A DNA stretch of 64,000 bases from Planctomycetota bacterium (GCA_019456195.1 VRUK01000007.1:1-64000); one strand, 5' to 3'. Shown: positions 16,069-25,649, numbered from the stretch's first letter. Notes: generated from the letters alone by a model not told the origin. Numbers and translations are program-made.

Positions 16069-17790
16069 TCACAACTTCATATAAACTTCTCGTTTAATCT
16101 TTCCGGTAGAGGTCTTATGAAATTCTTCTATTTTTATTTCAAGATTATTCGATGACACCTTTTCATAAGATGACAACCGCCTGCTCTTCATCTGGCATTC
16201 ATGAACACTTTGCCAGACGAGTGTCTTGAGAACCTTAGGCTGCTTTACCAAATCATTGTATGAAAAACTCGTATTGGCCTCTAATACGTCCCAGTCTGGC
16301 CGGATGATTGCCCTGACCGTCTCCTGTTCTATGCCGATTGAGTCTTTTCGAATATCAGGAACCACCAAAATCTCGTTTACATAATGGGCCTGCGAAAGTG
16401 CCGACTCAACCGATTCAGGATTCACATTTTTACCACCCGGAAGCACAATCAGGTATTTCTTCCTGCCGGTAATATAAAGGTTCCCGTCCTCATCGAGATA
16501 CCCCAGGTCACCTGTATGCAGCCACCGAACACCCTTATCATCCGTGGTAACCACGGCCTGAGTTGCCTTGGGATTCTTATAGTAGCCCTTCATAATACAC
16601 GGCCCGCCCAGGGCAATCTCCCCCTTTTTTTCGGGTTGGAGACTTTGACCTTCTTCGTTGATAATTTTCACCAGCATAGTGGTGATGGGTTGACCGACAG
16701 AGCCTATTGAATCCACACTCTCATTGAAACTGCAAACCGGCGAGTTTTCTGTAGTACCATACCCCTCATTAAGCAATATGCCCCTGCGCCAAAACACATC
16801 CAGTACCCACTTCGGCATCGGCGCCGATCCGGACAGGAAAAATCTAAGCCTGTCCCATCCTAACTTTCTTATGATTTTTTTTCCAACCACCTTCGGCAGG
16901 CAGCGGTCAAGAAGTCTGACGAGCGGATTTTTCCGCTTCAGCTTGGATAGATTTTCTTCAAACTTTTTGGCAAGGACCGTATATAAAGCAGGCACTGCAA
17001 TAAAAATAGTCACCCCTTTGTCTCTTATCAGTTCGGACACCCGGCGGTATTGGTTGGTATAAACATTATTTGCACCGACCCAGAAAGGCAGCAGCTTGCC
17101 GACTGTAAGGCCAAAAGAGTGATGCGGCGGAAGGATATGTCCGAGCGTATCGGCCTGGGTTAAATTTATCTTCTCAACGGAACCTTGGATGTTAGCAATG
17201 AAGTTGGTATGAGTCAGCTCAACTTCCCGCGGATCACCCGTCGTACCCGAAGTGCAGAGAATCGCGGCCGTATCCTCGGCGTTCTTCTTTCCACAGATTC
17301 CACTTAGCAATTCGTTAGCTTTGGCCTCATCCGTACTCAATTTCTTAAAAACGGTCATCTCAATCAGGCCAATACCCCGGTCGTTGGCCCACTCCTTGAG
17401 TTCCCATTGGGAATCGTCGTTCTGATAATCGTCGGCCATAACAACCAGCCTGGCGTCCGTATTCATCAGATGCGTTTTTACCCCTTCGACCGGCCTTTCA
17501 GGGTCTATCAACACTGGAACAGCACCCGCCAATATAATCCCCCAAAGAGCAACGTCCCAGTCCGCACGGTTCTTCCCCAACACCGCAATTTTGTCATTGA
17601 TGCCTATGCCCCTGTCCTGGACAAGCCACAAAGCAAAATCTCTTGCCCGTGTTTGTAATTGCCCGAAGGTGATAACTTCCCGGCGTTCCGGCCTGATTAT
17701 TTCAAGACATTCTTTATCTAAAGATGTGATTTTACTGAGGGCACCGTTAAAAAGCTCGATTAAGTTTCGATATTCAAGCTCCGTTTGCAT
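16069..17790 (-). CDS. AMP-dependent acyl-CoA synthetase/ligase
   Basis: ANL-superfamily adenylating enzyme, 573 residues, that activates a carboxylic acid through acyl-AMP. The A3 P-loop-like motif LCTSGTTGDPREVELTH (about 178-194), the A5 motif YGTTENSP (346-353), and the A7-A8 hinge TGDLGYLDEDGNLYITGRKK are intact. The final A10 lysine is in HKTSTGKIKR near the C-terminus. Size and the YGTTE form fit long-chain fatty acyl-CoA ligases, though aryl or other acids are possible. Cytoplasmic or membrane-associated. A GGAG lies 11 bases before the ATG. It is monocistronic and divergent from the ankyrin lipoprotein gene at 18037. Confidence 0.9.
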   Translation of the reverse strand: MQTELEYRNLIELFNGALSKITSLDKECLEIIRPERREVITFGQLQTRARDFALWLVQDRGIGINDKIAVLGKNRADWDVALWGIILAGAVPVLIDPERPVEGVKTHLMNTDARLVVMADDYQNDDSQWELKEWANDRGIGLIEMTVFKKLSTDEAKANELLSGICGKKNAEDTAAILCTSGTTGDPREVELTHTNFIANIQGSVEKINLTQADTLGHILPPHHSFGLTVGKLLPFWVGANNVYTNQYRRVSELIRDKGVTIFIAVPALYTVLAKKFEENLSKLKRKNPLVRLLDRCLPKVVGKKIIRKLGWDRLRFFLSGSAPMPKWVLDVFWRRGILLNEGYGTTENSPVCSFNESVDSIGSVGQPITTMLVKIINEEGQSLQPEKKGEIALGGPCIMKGYYKNPKATQAVVTTDDKGVRWLHTGDLGYLDEDGNLYITGRKKYLIVLPGGKNVNPESVESALSQAHYVNEILVVPDIRKDSIGIEQETVRAIIRPDWDVLEANTSFSYNDLVKQPKVLKTLVWQSVHECQMKSRRLSSYEKVSSNNLEIKIEEFHKTSTGKIKREVYMKL

Positions 17791-18036
17791 TTATACTTTG
17801 GCTCCTGTAAATCTCTGCGCAGGCTTCCCTGCCATACTGAAAATAATACTTCTCAAGACTGTAACTTTTTCGCTATAATATAGCAAGTCTTTTCCTTAAA
17901 GCGGGTTAAATTTAATGAATGGCACAAAAACGAGATTTCCTGTTTCAAAAACTAAAAAAAATTGTTACTTTTATCGTTCTTTGTGCCTTATAATATATGT
18001 GAAACTGCAGGTAGTCTGTATATTTGAGGGAACAAA

Positions 18037-19908
18037 GTGAAAGCGAATAGATTCTTCTACCTGATTTTAGCAATAACGCTCCTCACCCCAGGCTGCAAAA
18101 AGAAACCACCTGCATCCACAACACCACTCCACCAGGCCGCCAAGTCGGGTGATGTCGAGCAGATAAAGGCACTCATTTCGGCGGGTGCCAATGTAAACGA
18201 GAGAGATTTGAACACATGGACTCCGCTTCACGAGGCCGCACATAACGGAAAAATCGAAGCGGCTGAATTGCTTATCTCAAACGGCGCCGATGTAAACACA
18301 AAAGACAAAGACGGCTGGACACCGCTCTTCCTTGCACTCCCATCCGGCAATAAAGATTTAATCGCTATGCTTGTAACCAAAGGCGCCAATGTCAATGTTA
18401 AGTGCGGCCGTTACCACCAAACTCCTCTGCACTACGCAGCAAAAGAAGGCTACACGGAAATAACAGAACTGCTTATTAATAATGGTGCTGATATTGATTT
18501 CAAAGACGATCACAAATGGACACCACTGCACGAGGCAGTAGATAAAGGGCATAAAGCAATTGTGGAATTACTCGTTGCCAAAGGTGCTGATGTCAATCTA
18601 ATGACTCGATGGGGTATGACGCCGCTTCATATAGCGGTTGCTGAAAGAAGCAAAGATTTAGTCGAATTGCTTCTAAGCAATGGTGCTGATGTCAATATTA
18701 ATAACAATCATGAAGGGACTCCGCTGCATATTGCAGCTAATAATAACCAAATTGAATTAGTCGCACTACTTATATCTAAAGGTGCCGACGTTAACACAAA
18801 AGCCTACCGCCATGGTGATACCCCCCTCCATGTTGCCGCCCTGAGAGGCCTTAAAAATGTTGCCGAATTGCTGATAAACAAAGGCGCTAAAGTTAATTCA
18901 AAGAACGATGAGGACCTTACACCACTACACTGGGCAACAAACAAGGATATAGTTGCCCTGTTTATTGATAATGACGCCGACATAGATGCACAAAACAAAG
19001 ACGGAGATACACCTCTTATAATAGCGCTAAGCCGGGATAGAAATTTAGACGTGGCTAAGTTTCTTCTTTCCAAAGGTGCTGATATCAATGCCACTGACTA
19101 TGCAAAGACAAAGCTTCTGTTGTTAGCAGCATCCAATAACCTCAAGGATCTGGTAGAACTACTCATTTCCAACGGCGCAGATGTGAATTTTAAGGACGAG
19201 TACAAACATACACCTCTTTATGAGGCGATAGATAACGGCCACGCATCTATAGTGGAACTGCTCATCGTTAATGACGCTGATGTGAGCAAAAAATGTGGCT
19301 GGGGCAACGATACACCTTTGAACATAGCGATTCGGCAATACCAGTCAGAGAAAACGAAGAGAGATGACTATCGAAAAGTAGTCGAAATGCTGATTACCAA
19401 TGGTGCCAACATCAATATCAAAAACCGTTATGGTGATACGCCCATAAACATAGCAGCTCGCGAGAACGATAAGGACATGGTCAAACTTCTTGCTGCTCAC
19501 GAAGCAGACGTTAATGCTAAGGACCGACGGGGAGATACACCACTGCATAGCGCAGCGTGGCTGGGCTACGTTGATATGGTTGAACTGCTTCTAACTTACA
19601 ATCCTGATATTAATGCAAAGAATCTGGATGAAAGAACGCCGCTGCACTTTGCCGTCTCCAAGCACCACAAAAGCATCATGATGCAGCTTTTGGCTAATGG
19701 CGCCGATGTTAATACAAAAGATAAGAATGGCGATACTCCTCTACACCTTGCAGCCCTTCAGGGTCATTTAGATTCGGCTGAACAGCTTATCGCTAATGGC
19801 GCCGATATCTATGCAAGAGACAATGGAAACCACACACCTCTACATGAAGCTGAAATACTCAAACACCATGATATAGTCAAACTGCTCAGCAAGCACGGAG
19901 CTAAATAA
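18037..19908 (+). CDS. Ankyrin-repeat lipoprotein with 18 repeats
   Basis: A 623-residue lipoprotein. The N-terminus MKANRFFYLILAITLLTPGC ends in a lipobox-like LTPGC with Cys 20 as the probable lipidated residue. From about residue 28 to the end I count 18 ankyrin repeats of the TPLHxAAxxGxxxxxxLLxxNGADVNxKD type; repeats 9 and 13 are shortened or extended. Ankyrin arrays bind proteins; no catalytic domain is present. The GTG start at 18037 is supported by GAGGG 6 bases upstream and by the signal peptide. Because repeats are similar in DNA, unequal crossover may change copy number between strains. It is divergent from the acyl-CoA ligase gene and followed by convergent polX. Confidence 0.9.
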   Translation: MKANRFFYLILAITLLTPGCKKKPPASTTPLHQAAKSGDVEQIKALISAGANVNERDLNTWTPLHEAAHNGKIEAAELLISNGADVNTKDKDGWTPLFLALPSGNKDLIAMLVTKGANVNVKCGRYHQTPLHYAAKEGYTEITELLINNGADIDFKDDHKWTPLHEAVDKGHKAIVELLVAKGADVNLMTRWGMTPLHIAVAERSKDLVELLLSNGADVNINNNHEGTPLHIAANNNQIELVALLISKGADVNTKAYRHGDTPLHVAALRGLKNVAELLINKGAKVNSKNDEDLTPLHWATNKDIVALFIDNDADIDAQNKDGDTPLIIALSRDRNLDVAKFLLSKGADINATDYAKTKLLLLAASNNLKDLVELLISNGADVNFKDEYKHTPLYEAIDNGHASIVELLIVNDADVSKKCGWGNDTPLNIAIRQYQSEKTKRDDYRKVVEMLITNGANINIKNRYGDTPINIAARENDKDMVKLLAAHEADVNAKDRRGDTPLHSAAWLGYVDMVELLLTYNPDINAKNLDERTPLHFAVSKHHKSIMMQLLANGADVNTKDKNGDTPLHLAALQGHLDSAEQLIANGADIYARDNGNHTPLHEAEILKHHDIVKLLSKHGAK

Positions 19909-19915
19909 TAATTAC

Positions 19916-20033
19916 TTAGTCAGTAAAATCAATCTTGCCCTCACCATTTATATCGCTTTCGATACTCGCTAACAAACCGGCCCACCACAGCACATATCTG
20001 TCATTGTAAGAAAAACCCGGACAGGGTGTGCCG
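19916..20033 (-). pseudogene. Possible dockerin-domain remnant downstream of polX
   Basis: Read leftward after the polX stop, one frame gives NDRYVLWWAGLLASI followed by ESDINGEGKIDFTD and a stop. D-x-N-x-x-G-x-I-D-F-x-D is the calcium-loop pattern of dockerin-like tails in secreted proteins of this lineage. Only one loop remains and no upstream coding sequence is left, so it may be a fragment of a lost gene or chance. Confidence 0.25.
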
Positions 20034-21776
20034 TTACCTCGGTCGTTTGCTTTTGACCCAGCTTTTGATTTTAGCGGCCGTAAGGGTATTGAGCACATCG
20101 CCCTTCGTCACCCATCCCCGCCCGGCGGTCGCTACACCAAAGCCCATCAGGCCAAGGCCCGCAATACTGTGCGCATCGGTCCCGATGACTAACTTTACCC
20201 CTGAGGCGATTGCCATCCTGCAATGAATATCTCTTAAATCCAGACGCCACGGATTCGCATTGACCTCGAATGCGGTCTGTGTCTGGGCCGCGTGCTTAAT
20301 GACAGCAGCGATATCGATGTCCATCGCCTCCCGCTGGCCGATGAGCCTGCCCGTCGGATGTCCGATGCAGTTAACGTATGGATTGTCCATCGCCTTCAAC
20401 GTACGCTTCGTCACCTTCTCGCGCGGGCTAACCATTCCCGAATGTATCGAAGCTATAACAAAATCCAGCTCAGCAAGCAATTTATCATCGAAATCCATTG
20501 ACCCATCTGCAAGAATATCAACCTCGCTCCCCGCTAAGATGGTTATGCCTTTTATTTCTTCGTCGAGCTTGCGTATCTGCTCTATCTGCTTAGCCAACTG
20601 CCCGGCCGAAAGACCATTGGCAATCGCCGACGACCGCGAGTGGTCCGTAATACAAATATATTTATATCCAATCTCTTTCGCGGCTTCTACAATTTCAGAT
20701 ATCTCACATTTGCCGTCGGATGCCTTCGTATGTAAATGGAAGTCACCCTTAATGTCACCAAGCCGAATCAATTCGGGCAGAGAATTTGTCTTTGCCGCCT
20801 CGATCTCTCCCCTGTCCTCGCGCAGCAGCGGCTCGATATAATCAAGACCGAGCTTCTGATAAATTTCCTCCTCGACCTGCCCCGCTACCATGTTTTCCCC
20901 CTTGAACAGACCGTATTCATTCAGCTTCAACCCCGCCTTTATAGCAATCTCTCTAAGGCGCACGTTATGCTCTTTTGAACCCGTAAAGTATTGTGCCGCA
21001 GCACCGAAACTCTCCTTAGTTACCACACGCACATCGACCTGAACCGGCGCAGTCTCGGTTCGTATAATCGCCGAGCCTTTTGTCGGCCCAGCCGCGAGTA
21101 TCTCCTCTACGAACTCCGCGTTTGTAAATCCCTCTATGATTCGTTCAGAGGCCTTCTTACTCTTGCCCGAAGAAACAAGTATATCAATGTCCCCGATAGT
21201 CTCCATTCGACGTCGTAGCGAGCCGGCCGTCTGAATCCTCTGCGTGCCGGCTACTTCCCGAAGCAAGTCAGTTACAATATACGCCGCCCCCAAAGCCTCA
21301 TTGAGCCGTATCCGGCCCGTTGACTTTTCCAGAAACTCAATCCCTCTTATAATCGCCGCCGCCTTTTTATCACCAAAGCCCGGCAGCCCGGCAAAAGAAC
21401 CGTTCTCTATTGCACCTTTAAGCTCCGCTATACTTTTTACATTCAGCTTATCATAGACCGCCTTTACTCCCTTCGGTCCCATCCCCGGCACTCTGAGCAG
21501 CTCTAATAACTTCGGCGGGATTTTCTTCAGCAATTCCTGGTGGGCCTTTATCGCACCTGTCTTTATAAACTCTTCGATCTTCGCAAGACTTGATTTCCCA
21601 ATACCAGGCGTCTTTGCCAATGCACCCGTTGCCAAAAGTATCTCGATGTCAGTCGCAATATCACCGATAACCCGCCCGACCTTTCGATTGCTGTTAATAC
21701 GAAAACGGTCATCGCCGAGTATCTCCATAATATCGGCCATCTCATTAAATATTTCACTCAGCATAGAATTCTTCAT
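20034..21776 (-). CDS. polX: DNA polymerase/3'-5' exonuclease PolX
   Basis: Family X DNA polymerase with a C-terminal PHP nuclease domain, 580 residues, the usual length. An N-terminal helix-hairpin-helix region (1-150; PGIGKSSLAKIEEF, VPGMGPKGVKAVY, LPGFGDKKAAAI) binds DNA. The palm carries AGSLRRRMETIGDIDILV with the two catalytic aspartates, and the third in APVQVDVRVV. The PHP domain from about 335 opens with GDFHLHTKASDGK and continues with ICITDHS, IHSGMVSP, CIGHPTGR and VIGTDAHS, providing metal ligands. It fills gaps in base-excision repair. Single gene, convergent with the ankyrin lipoprotein and divergent from the sigma factor gene. Confidence 0.95.
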   Translation of the reverse strand: MKNSMLSEIFNEMADIMEILGDDRFRINSNRKVGRVIGDIATDIEILLATGALAKTPGIGKSSLAKIEEFIKTGAIKAHQELLKKIPPKLLELLRVPGMGPKGVKAVYDKLNVKSIAELKGAIENGSFAGLPGFGDKKAAAIIRGIEFLEKSTGRIRLNEALGAAYIVTDLLREVAGTQRIQTAGSLRRRMETIGDIDILVSSGKSKKASERIIEGFTNAEFVEEILAAGPTKGSAIIRTETAPVQVDVRVVTKESFGAAAQYFTGSKEHNVRLREIAIKAGLKLNEYGLFKGENMVAGQVEEEIYQKLGLDYIEPLLREDRGEIEAAKTNSLPELIRLGDIKGDFHLHTKASDGKCEISEIVEAAKEIGYKYICITDHSRSSAIANGLSAGQLAKQIEQIRKLDEEIKGITILAGSEVDILADGSMDFDDKLLAELDFVIASIHSGMVSPREKVTKRTLKAMDNPYVNCIGHPTGRLIGQREAMDIDIAAVIKHAAQTQTAFEVNANPWRLDLRDIHCRMAIASGVKLVIGTDAHSIAGLGLMGFGVATAGRGWVTKGDVLNTLTAAKIKSWVKSKRPR

Positions 21777-21929
21777 AGGTATGAATTATATCCCCGCACA
21801 AACAAAATCAAAATGATAATTTACTATCTGCCGAAAAGCATACACATATCGCCCCTTACAGGCCGGCCTTTAATATTGCAGACAAAGCGGATTTAAGGTA
21901 CATTGGCCTTTTCAGTAAAGATCCGAAAA

Positions 21930-22553
21930 ATGACGCTAAAAAAAACAAATTTAACAGAACAGAAATCCGACTCGGCGCATCCTATAACAAAACTGCGGGA
22001 ACTCAACAAGCCGAAGGAGCGCTCGGAGCAAAGGCTGGATTCGCTTGTCCGGCGATTAAGGGCTGGCGACCATACCGCCGCGGCAGAGCTTGTTGATATA
22101 TATTACAAGCAGATTTATTTGTTTATGAGAAGGCTTGGGCACGACCGTCAAGTCAGCGAAGACCTGACCCAGGAAAGCTTTCTTAACGCCTGGCACCATA
22201 TAGGCCAATTGAGGGACGGCAAAGCCTTGAACGGCTGGCTCTATCGGATTGCCGGCAACGTTTCAAAGCTATACTGGCGCAGGCATAAGCACAAAAAGCC
22301 AGCCACCCTCGAAAACTTTGACGTCCCTGACAGTAAAAAAGCTGGACTTGATACAGTCGAACATAACGAACAGTTGGAGCAGTTGGAAAACGCTGTTGCT
22401 CGTCTGCCCGTCAAATTAAGGCAAACGATTGTTTTACATTACATGCAGCAGTTGACTATCGCCGAAGCTGCCGATACAGCAGGCATAAGGGATGGAACCT
22501 TCAAAAGCAGACTCAATAGAGCATTAACAACTTTGAGAAAGCAGGTTATATAA
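21930..22553 (+). CDS. ECF-type RNA polymerase sigma factor
   Basis: Sigma-70 family member of about 207 residues. Region 2 is AGDHTAAAELVDIYYKQIYL followed by RQVSEDLTQESFLNAW (polymerase and -10 contact). A linker is followed by region 4 with LPVKLRQTIVLHYMQQLTIAEAA, GIRDGTFKSRLNRALTTLRK (-35 recognition HTH). A 50-residue charged N-terminal extension precedes region 2. The ATG at 21930 has only a weak AAAGA; an in-frame TTG at 21903 follows AAGG by 4 bases, so the exact start is open. The next gene starts within 5-32 bases and encodes a single-pass membrane protein, which suggests a sigma/anti-sigma pair responding to an envelope signal. Confidence 0.9.
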   Translation: MTLKKTNLTEQKSDSAHPITKLRELNKPKERSEQRLDSLVRRLRAGDHTAAAELVDIYYKQIYLFMRRLGHDRQVSEDLTQESFLNAWHHIGQLRDGKALNGWLYRIAGNVSKLYWRRHKHKKPATLENFDVPDSKKAGLDTVEHNEQLEQLENAVARLPVKLRQTIVLHYMQQLTIAEAADTAGIRDGTFKSRLNRALTTLRKQVI

Positions 22554-22584
22554 AAGGTTGTCCACACGCAAAGTGAAAGCTGCT

Positions 22585-23121
22585 ATGATAAAAGAACAAG
22601 ACCTAAAAGAACTACTGAACAAATTATCCGATGCCACCACAGAGCCGGTCCCCCATGCTCTCGGCGAGGATATAAAACGCCAGATCCCGCACAGACTTTC
22701 GCACCACAGGGCAGGGATGGATACCATCAACATTATAATTCATCTTAGAATAAATAAACTTGCTGCTGCGGCGGCTATAATCATAACAATAATATTCTGT
22801 GCAACCTTCCTTGGCGGCCGGGACTCGACCGGAGGCGGGGTACTTAAAGACAGTATGCTGTTTATTAAATATTGGGCCACTGCCGATACTGCCAACATAT
22901 CGGCCGTAAAGTCAAGATATGATCGCCTCCTTGGCCGCGGTGAAGACGTCGTATGGTATGGCGATCGGATTAACTCAAAAGACAGCTCCACTGTGCTGAT
23001 GCAGCGTAAGCTCCCCGATGGTAAATATGAGGTTATGTTCGTCGATGGGCACAAAAAGCAAGTTACTGCCGAAGAGTTAATACCACTGCTAACCAGGATG
23101 CTGCAAAAAAAGGCGAAATAA
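22585..23121 (+). CDS. Putative membrane anti-sigma factor
   Basis: A 178-residue protein with a soluble N-terminal segment (about 1-55, acidic and helical, LKELLNKLSDATTEP), one transmembrane helix (about 62-80, KLAAAAAIIITIIFCATFLGG) and an extracytoplasmic C-terminal domain ending in KYEVMFVDGHKK. It follows the ECF sigma gene immediately and on the same strand. That topology and position are typical of membrane anti-sigma factors, although I see no zinc-binding HxxxCxxC motif, so it may be a non-ZAS type or a co-regulated target. Start uncertain: TTG 22558 with AAGG, or ATG 22585 with no clear Shine-Dalgarno. Confidence 0.6.
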   Translation: MIKEQDLKELLNKLSDATTEPVPHALGEDIKRQIPHRLSHHRAGMDTINIIIHLRINKLAAAAAIIITIIFCATFLGGRDSTGGGVLKDSMLFIKYWATADTANISAVKSRYDRLLGRGEDVVWYGDRINSKDSSTVLMQRKLPDGKYEVMFVDGHKKQVTAEELIPLLTRMLQKKAK

Positions 23122-23248
23122 CAACTTTTCCGCCGATAAAATTCACCGATTTCTCCCTTGATTTGACACTTATTATATGGTAGAATTCCGTTATACGGGG
23201 TGTAATTCCCGAAAAACTTTTTTACAGTACAAAATTTGGAGTATCAAC

Positions 23249-24049
23249 ATGAGGAGACGAAGAGGGTTTACCCTGATAGAACTTTTAGTGGTTATCGCTA
23301 TTATCGCACTTTTGATGGCGATATTGATGCCCGCACTGGCCAGGGTCAAGAAACAGGCACAGTCGGTTACCTGTCAGGCAAAACTGAAACAATGGGGCCT
23401 TATATTCAAGCTATATACGGATGACCATGACGGCTATTTCAATGAAGGTTGGGGAGTGGGTGAGCCTACGCTGTTCCCGAACGCACTGCGCTCGTATTAC
23501 AAAAACGACGATAGCATGCTCCTGTGCCCGACGGCAACCAGAGAAATGTTAAGTGATGCCGACTGGGGCACATTTAAAGCGGCTGTCCGTACTATGTCAA
23601 CACCAGAAGGTGGTTCTCGCCGTTACGTCTTCAGCTATTGCATAAATTCATGGACCAATTATATGCACGCCGACCGCGGAAGCCGCCTGGAAGAATGGTT
23701 CTGGAAAAGTGTCAACAATGCCAAAAATATGAGTCAAATTCCAGTCCTCGGTGATGGCACATGGCATGACGCCTGGCCTCGCGATACCGATACGCCGGCG
23801 CCGACTATGGATGCTTTTGGCATAGGCAATCAGGGCACTTCGGGCGAAATGGACCATTTTTGCATCGACCGGCATAACGGATTCATGAACATGCTCTATA
23901 TGGACTGGTCTATCAGAAATACCGGGCTTAAAGAGTTATGGACCATAAAGTGGCATCGTGACTTTAACACAATGGGCCCGTGGACAAGAGCCGGCGGCGT
24001 AATGCCCAGCGACTGGCCGCGATGGCTGCAGCGATATAAAGATTACTAA
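23249..24049 (+). CDS. Prepilin-like (type II pseudopilin) protein
   Basis: A 266-residue protein with a prepilin peptidase site: [20 protein letters not shown], with cleavage expected after the Gly and Glu at mature position 5. One long hydrophobic helix follows, then the region ARVKKQAQSVTCQAKLKQWG. The C-terminal globular part carries H-N-G-F-x-N-x-L-Y-M-D-W, a variant of the H-X9-DG motif of planctomycete pseudopilin-like proteins in which W replaces G. ATG 23249 has GGAG 7 bases upstream and gives the short leader expected; an upstream ATG at 23177 would add 24 residues before the leader. A paralogue lies immediately downstream with its own terminator. Probably secretion-apparatus or surface fibre related; exact role unknown. 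Confidence 0.85.
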   Translation: MRRRRGFTLIELLVVIAIIALLMAILMPALARVKKQAQSVTCQAKLKQWGLIFKLYTDDHDGYFNEGWGVGEPTLFPNALRSYYKNDDSMLLCPTATREMLSDADWGTFKAAVRTMSTPEGGSRRYVFSYCINSWTNYMHADRGSRLEEWFWKSVNNAKNMSQIPVLGDGTWHDAWPRDTDTPAPTMDAFGIGNQGTSGEMDHFCIDRHNGFMNMLYMDWSIRNTGLKELWTIKWHRDFNTMGPWTRAGGVMPSDWPRWLQRYKDY

Positions 24050-24068
24050 AATTATCTGCCAAATACAA

Positions 24069-24099
24069 AAAGGCCGGCCTATCGGGGCTGGCCTTTCTT
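24069..24099 (+). terminator. Intrinsic terminator between the two prepilin-like genes
   Basis: AAGGCCGGCC and GGCTGGCCTT pair around a short loop (TATCGG) and are followed by TTCTTA, shortly after the first prepilin-like stop codon. This separates the two paralogues into independent transcripts. Confidence 0.75.
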
Positions 24100-24154
24100 A
24101 TGGACTGATATTATTTGAAAAGAAATCTGAACGGACAGAATGGAGTTGTTTCTT

Positions 24155-24904
24155 ATGCGAAAAAAACAAGGATTCACCTTAATCGAACTTTTAGTCGTCA
24201 TAGCTATTATCGCTCTGTTGATGGCAATCCTGATGCCCGCACTCCAGCGGGTAAGAAAACAGGCAAAAGTGGTTCTCTGCCGCACCAATCTCAAGGAATG
24301 GGGTCTCGTCTGGGCAATGTACACAGACGAAAACAATAGCAAATTCCCCGACTATATGGGAGGCGACTGGATGCAGAATCTGATAGATTACTACTCTAAC
24401 AGCGAAAAACTCCTTTACTGCCCGATGACCACCAAAACCATGGAAGAGGGCGCTCCAGTCCGCTATTCAATTCTCCCTACCGGAGGAAGCTATTCACTGA
24501 ATGAGTGGATTTATGACAGCGACGATACCGGTGGCGGCCGCAGGCTCGAGGAGTACTGGAGAAGCACAAATCATAAAGGTTTGAATAACGTCCCTGTTAT
24601 GGCAGATGGCGCCTGGCGTGCTGACGGCCAGCCCTACGAAACCGATGCACCTCCCTCATACGATGGAGAGCCGCGCTCTGGAGTAGGTACGACAGGAAAT
24701 GAAATGCGCATCTTCTCCATCAACCGTCACGATGGATTTGTAAACGTCCTCTTTATGGACTGGACCACCAGGAAAATAGGAATCAAAGAGTTATGGACTT
24801 TGAAATGGAATACCGACTATAACATTGCCGGCGCATGGACTACGGCCGGCCTCGCACAACCGGGCGACTGGCCGCAATGGATGAGGCATTTCAAAGACTA
24901 TTAA
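24155..24904 (+). CDS. Prepilin-like (type II pseudopilin) protein, paralogue
   Basis: A 249-residue protein opening [20 protein letters not shown], the prepilin peptidase site and hydrophobic helix, then [16 protein letters not shown]. It shares the whole layout of the preceding gene, including YTDENN near residue 60, RRLEEYWRS, and the C-terminal [14 protein letters not shown] followed by [15 protein letters not shown]9-D-W replaces the usual H-X9-DG. ATG 24155 gives a six-residue leader with GGAG 9 bases upstream; ATG 24140 overlaps that GGAG and is less likely. The two arose by duplication and have diverged in the middle. Different promoters and terminators suggest separate regulation. 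Confidence 0.85.
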   Translation: MRKKQGFTLIELLVVIAIIALLMAILMPALQRVRKQAKVVLCRTNLKEWGLVWAMYTDENNSKFPDYMGGDWMQNLIDYYSNSEKLLYCPMTTKTMEEGAPVRYSILPTGGSYSLNEWIYDSDDTGGGRRLEEYWRSTNHKGLNNVPVMADGAWRADGQPYETDAPPSYDGEPRSGVGTTGNEMRIFSINRHDGFVNVLFMDWTTRKIGIKELWTLKWNTDYNIAGAWTTAGLAQPGDWPQWMRHFKDY

Positions 24905-24925
24905 AAAATGACCGTTGAACAAAAC

Positions 24926-24953
24926 AAGCCGGCTTAATATACCGGCTTTTTTA
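24926..24953 (+). terminator. Intrinsic terminator after second prepilin-like gene
   Basis: AAGCCGG (24927-24933) pairs with CCGGCTT (24942-24948) around CTTAATATA and is followed by TTTTTATT. It is well placed 25 bases after the stop codon at 24904. Confidence 0.85.
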
Positions 24954-25070
24954 TTGGCTCTGTCTCGCGACTAAACCGGCCACCTGCCTGATAAGTTCAA
25001 ACTCAGAATTGTTTTTCCAAATGCAGTAATTATGTTTGCCCGCCGAAGAGATTCTCACGGGCGCGCGGAA

Positions 25071-25649
25071 CTAATAAATAATCGCAGTGGCTTCTTCAAT
25101 CCTCCTGATGACCTCTTTGGCATCGGAGGAGTAAGGTACGTAACCATCGAAGCCCTTCTGCAACAGGGCCTCGGACTCAGATTCACCTAAATTGTTCACG
25201 AGTGCTATAATCTTAATAGTCCTCAAATCCTCATTCGTATGAATACATTCGCAAATGCTCATCGCATTTATGTCCTCAGACAAAAGGCTTACAAGCAAAA
25301 CATGAGGGGCAAATTTATGAACTATCGCACCGGTACCAAAATTGCTCCGGACGGTCTTGACTTCGTAGTCTGCTTCGCTTCGCAAAACATCCGCCAAAGC
25401 CGATGCAGTCTTATCGTTACTGTCTGCTACAAGTACCCGGATTTTGCCCACCGGAAGTGCCGATGTAGGCATATTATGCATCTTCATAAACCGAATCAGC
25501 TCGCCGACAGGTATTCGCCTGTCCTTGCTGCCTGGTATGCGATAGCCTTTGAGTTGGCCGTTATCAAACCACTTCGAAACCGTTCGGGGAGCAACGTGAC
25601 AAATCTTGGCTACGTCGCCCGTCGTTAGTACGTCTTTGCCTTTTGCCAT
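25071..25649 (-). CDS. Excisionase-type HTH regulator with degenerate receiver domain
   Basis: A 192-residue regulator. Residues 8-55 form a MerR/excisionase-like winged HTH: LTTGDVAKICHVAPRTVSKW, then FDNGQLKGYRIPGSKDRRIP. Residues 68-190 resemble a CheY-like receiver (IRVLVADSNDKTASALADVL opening, FAPHVLLVSLLSEDI third strand). The acidic pair (D,N-D) is kept, but the phospho-acceptor aspartate expected after VLLV is a serine and the conserved lysine region reads ALVNNLG, so it is probably a pseudo-receiver that is not phosphorylated. ATG 25649 is used, with AGGA about 10 bases upstream. An in-frame GTG at 25667 is possible. Monocistronic, divergent from the DegT aminotransferase gene; target unknown. 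Confidence 0.8.
   Translation of the reverse strand: MAKGKDVLTTGDVAKICHVAPRTVSKWFDNGQLKGYRIPGSKDRRIPVGELIRFMKMHNMPTSALPVGKIRVLVADSNDKTASALADVLRSEADYEVKTVRSNFGTGAIVHKFAPHVLLVSLLSEDINAMSICECIHTNEDLRTIKIIALVNNLGESESEALLQKGFDGYVPYSSDAKEVIRRIEEATAIIY

Noticed and set aside
18037-19908. Ankyrin protein as a secreted effector toward eukaryotic hosts
   Set aside because: It has a lipobox and no secretion signal of type III/IV kind; ankyrin lipoproteins are common in free-living planctomycetes.
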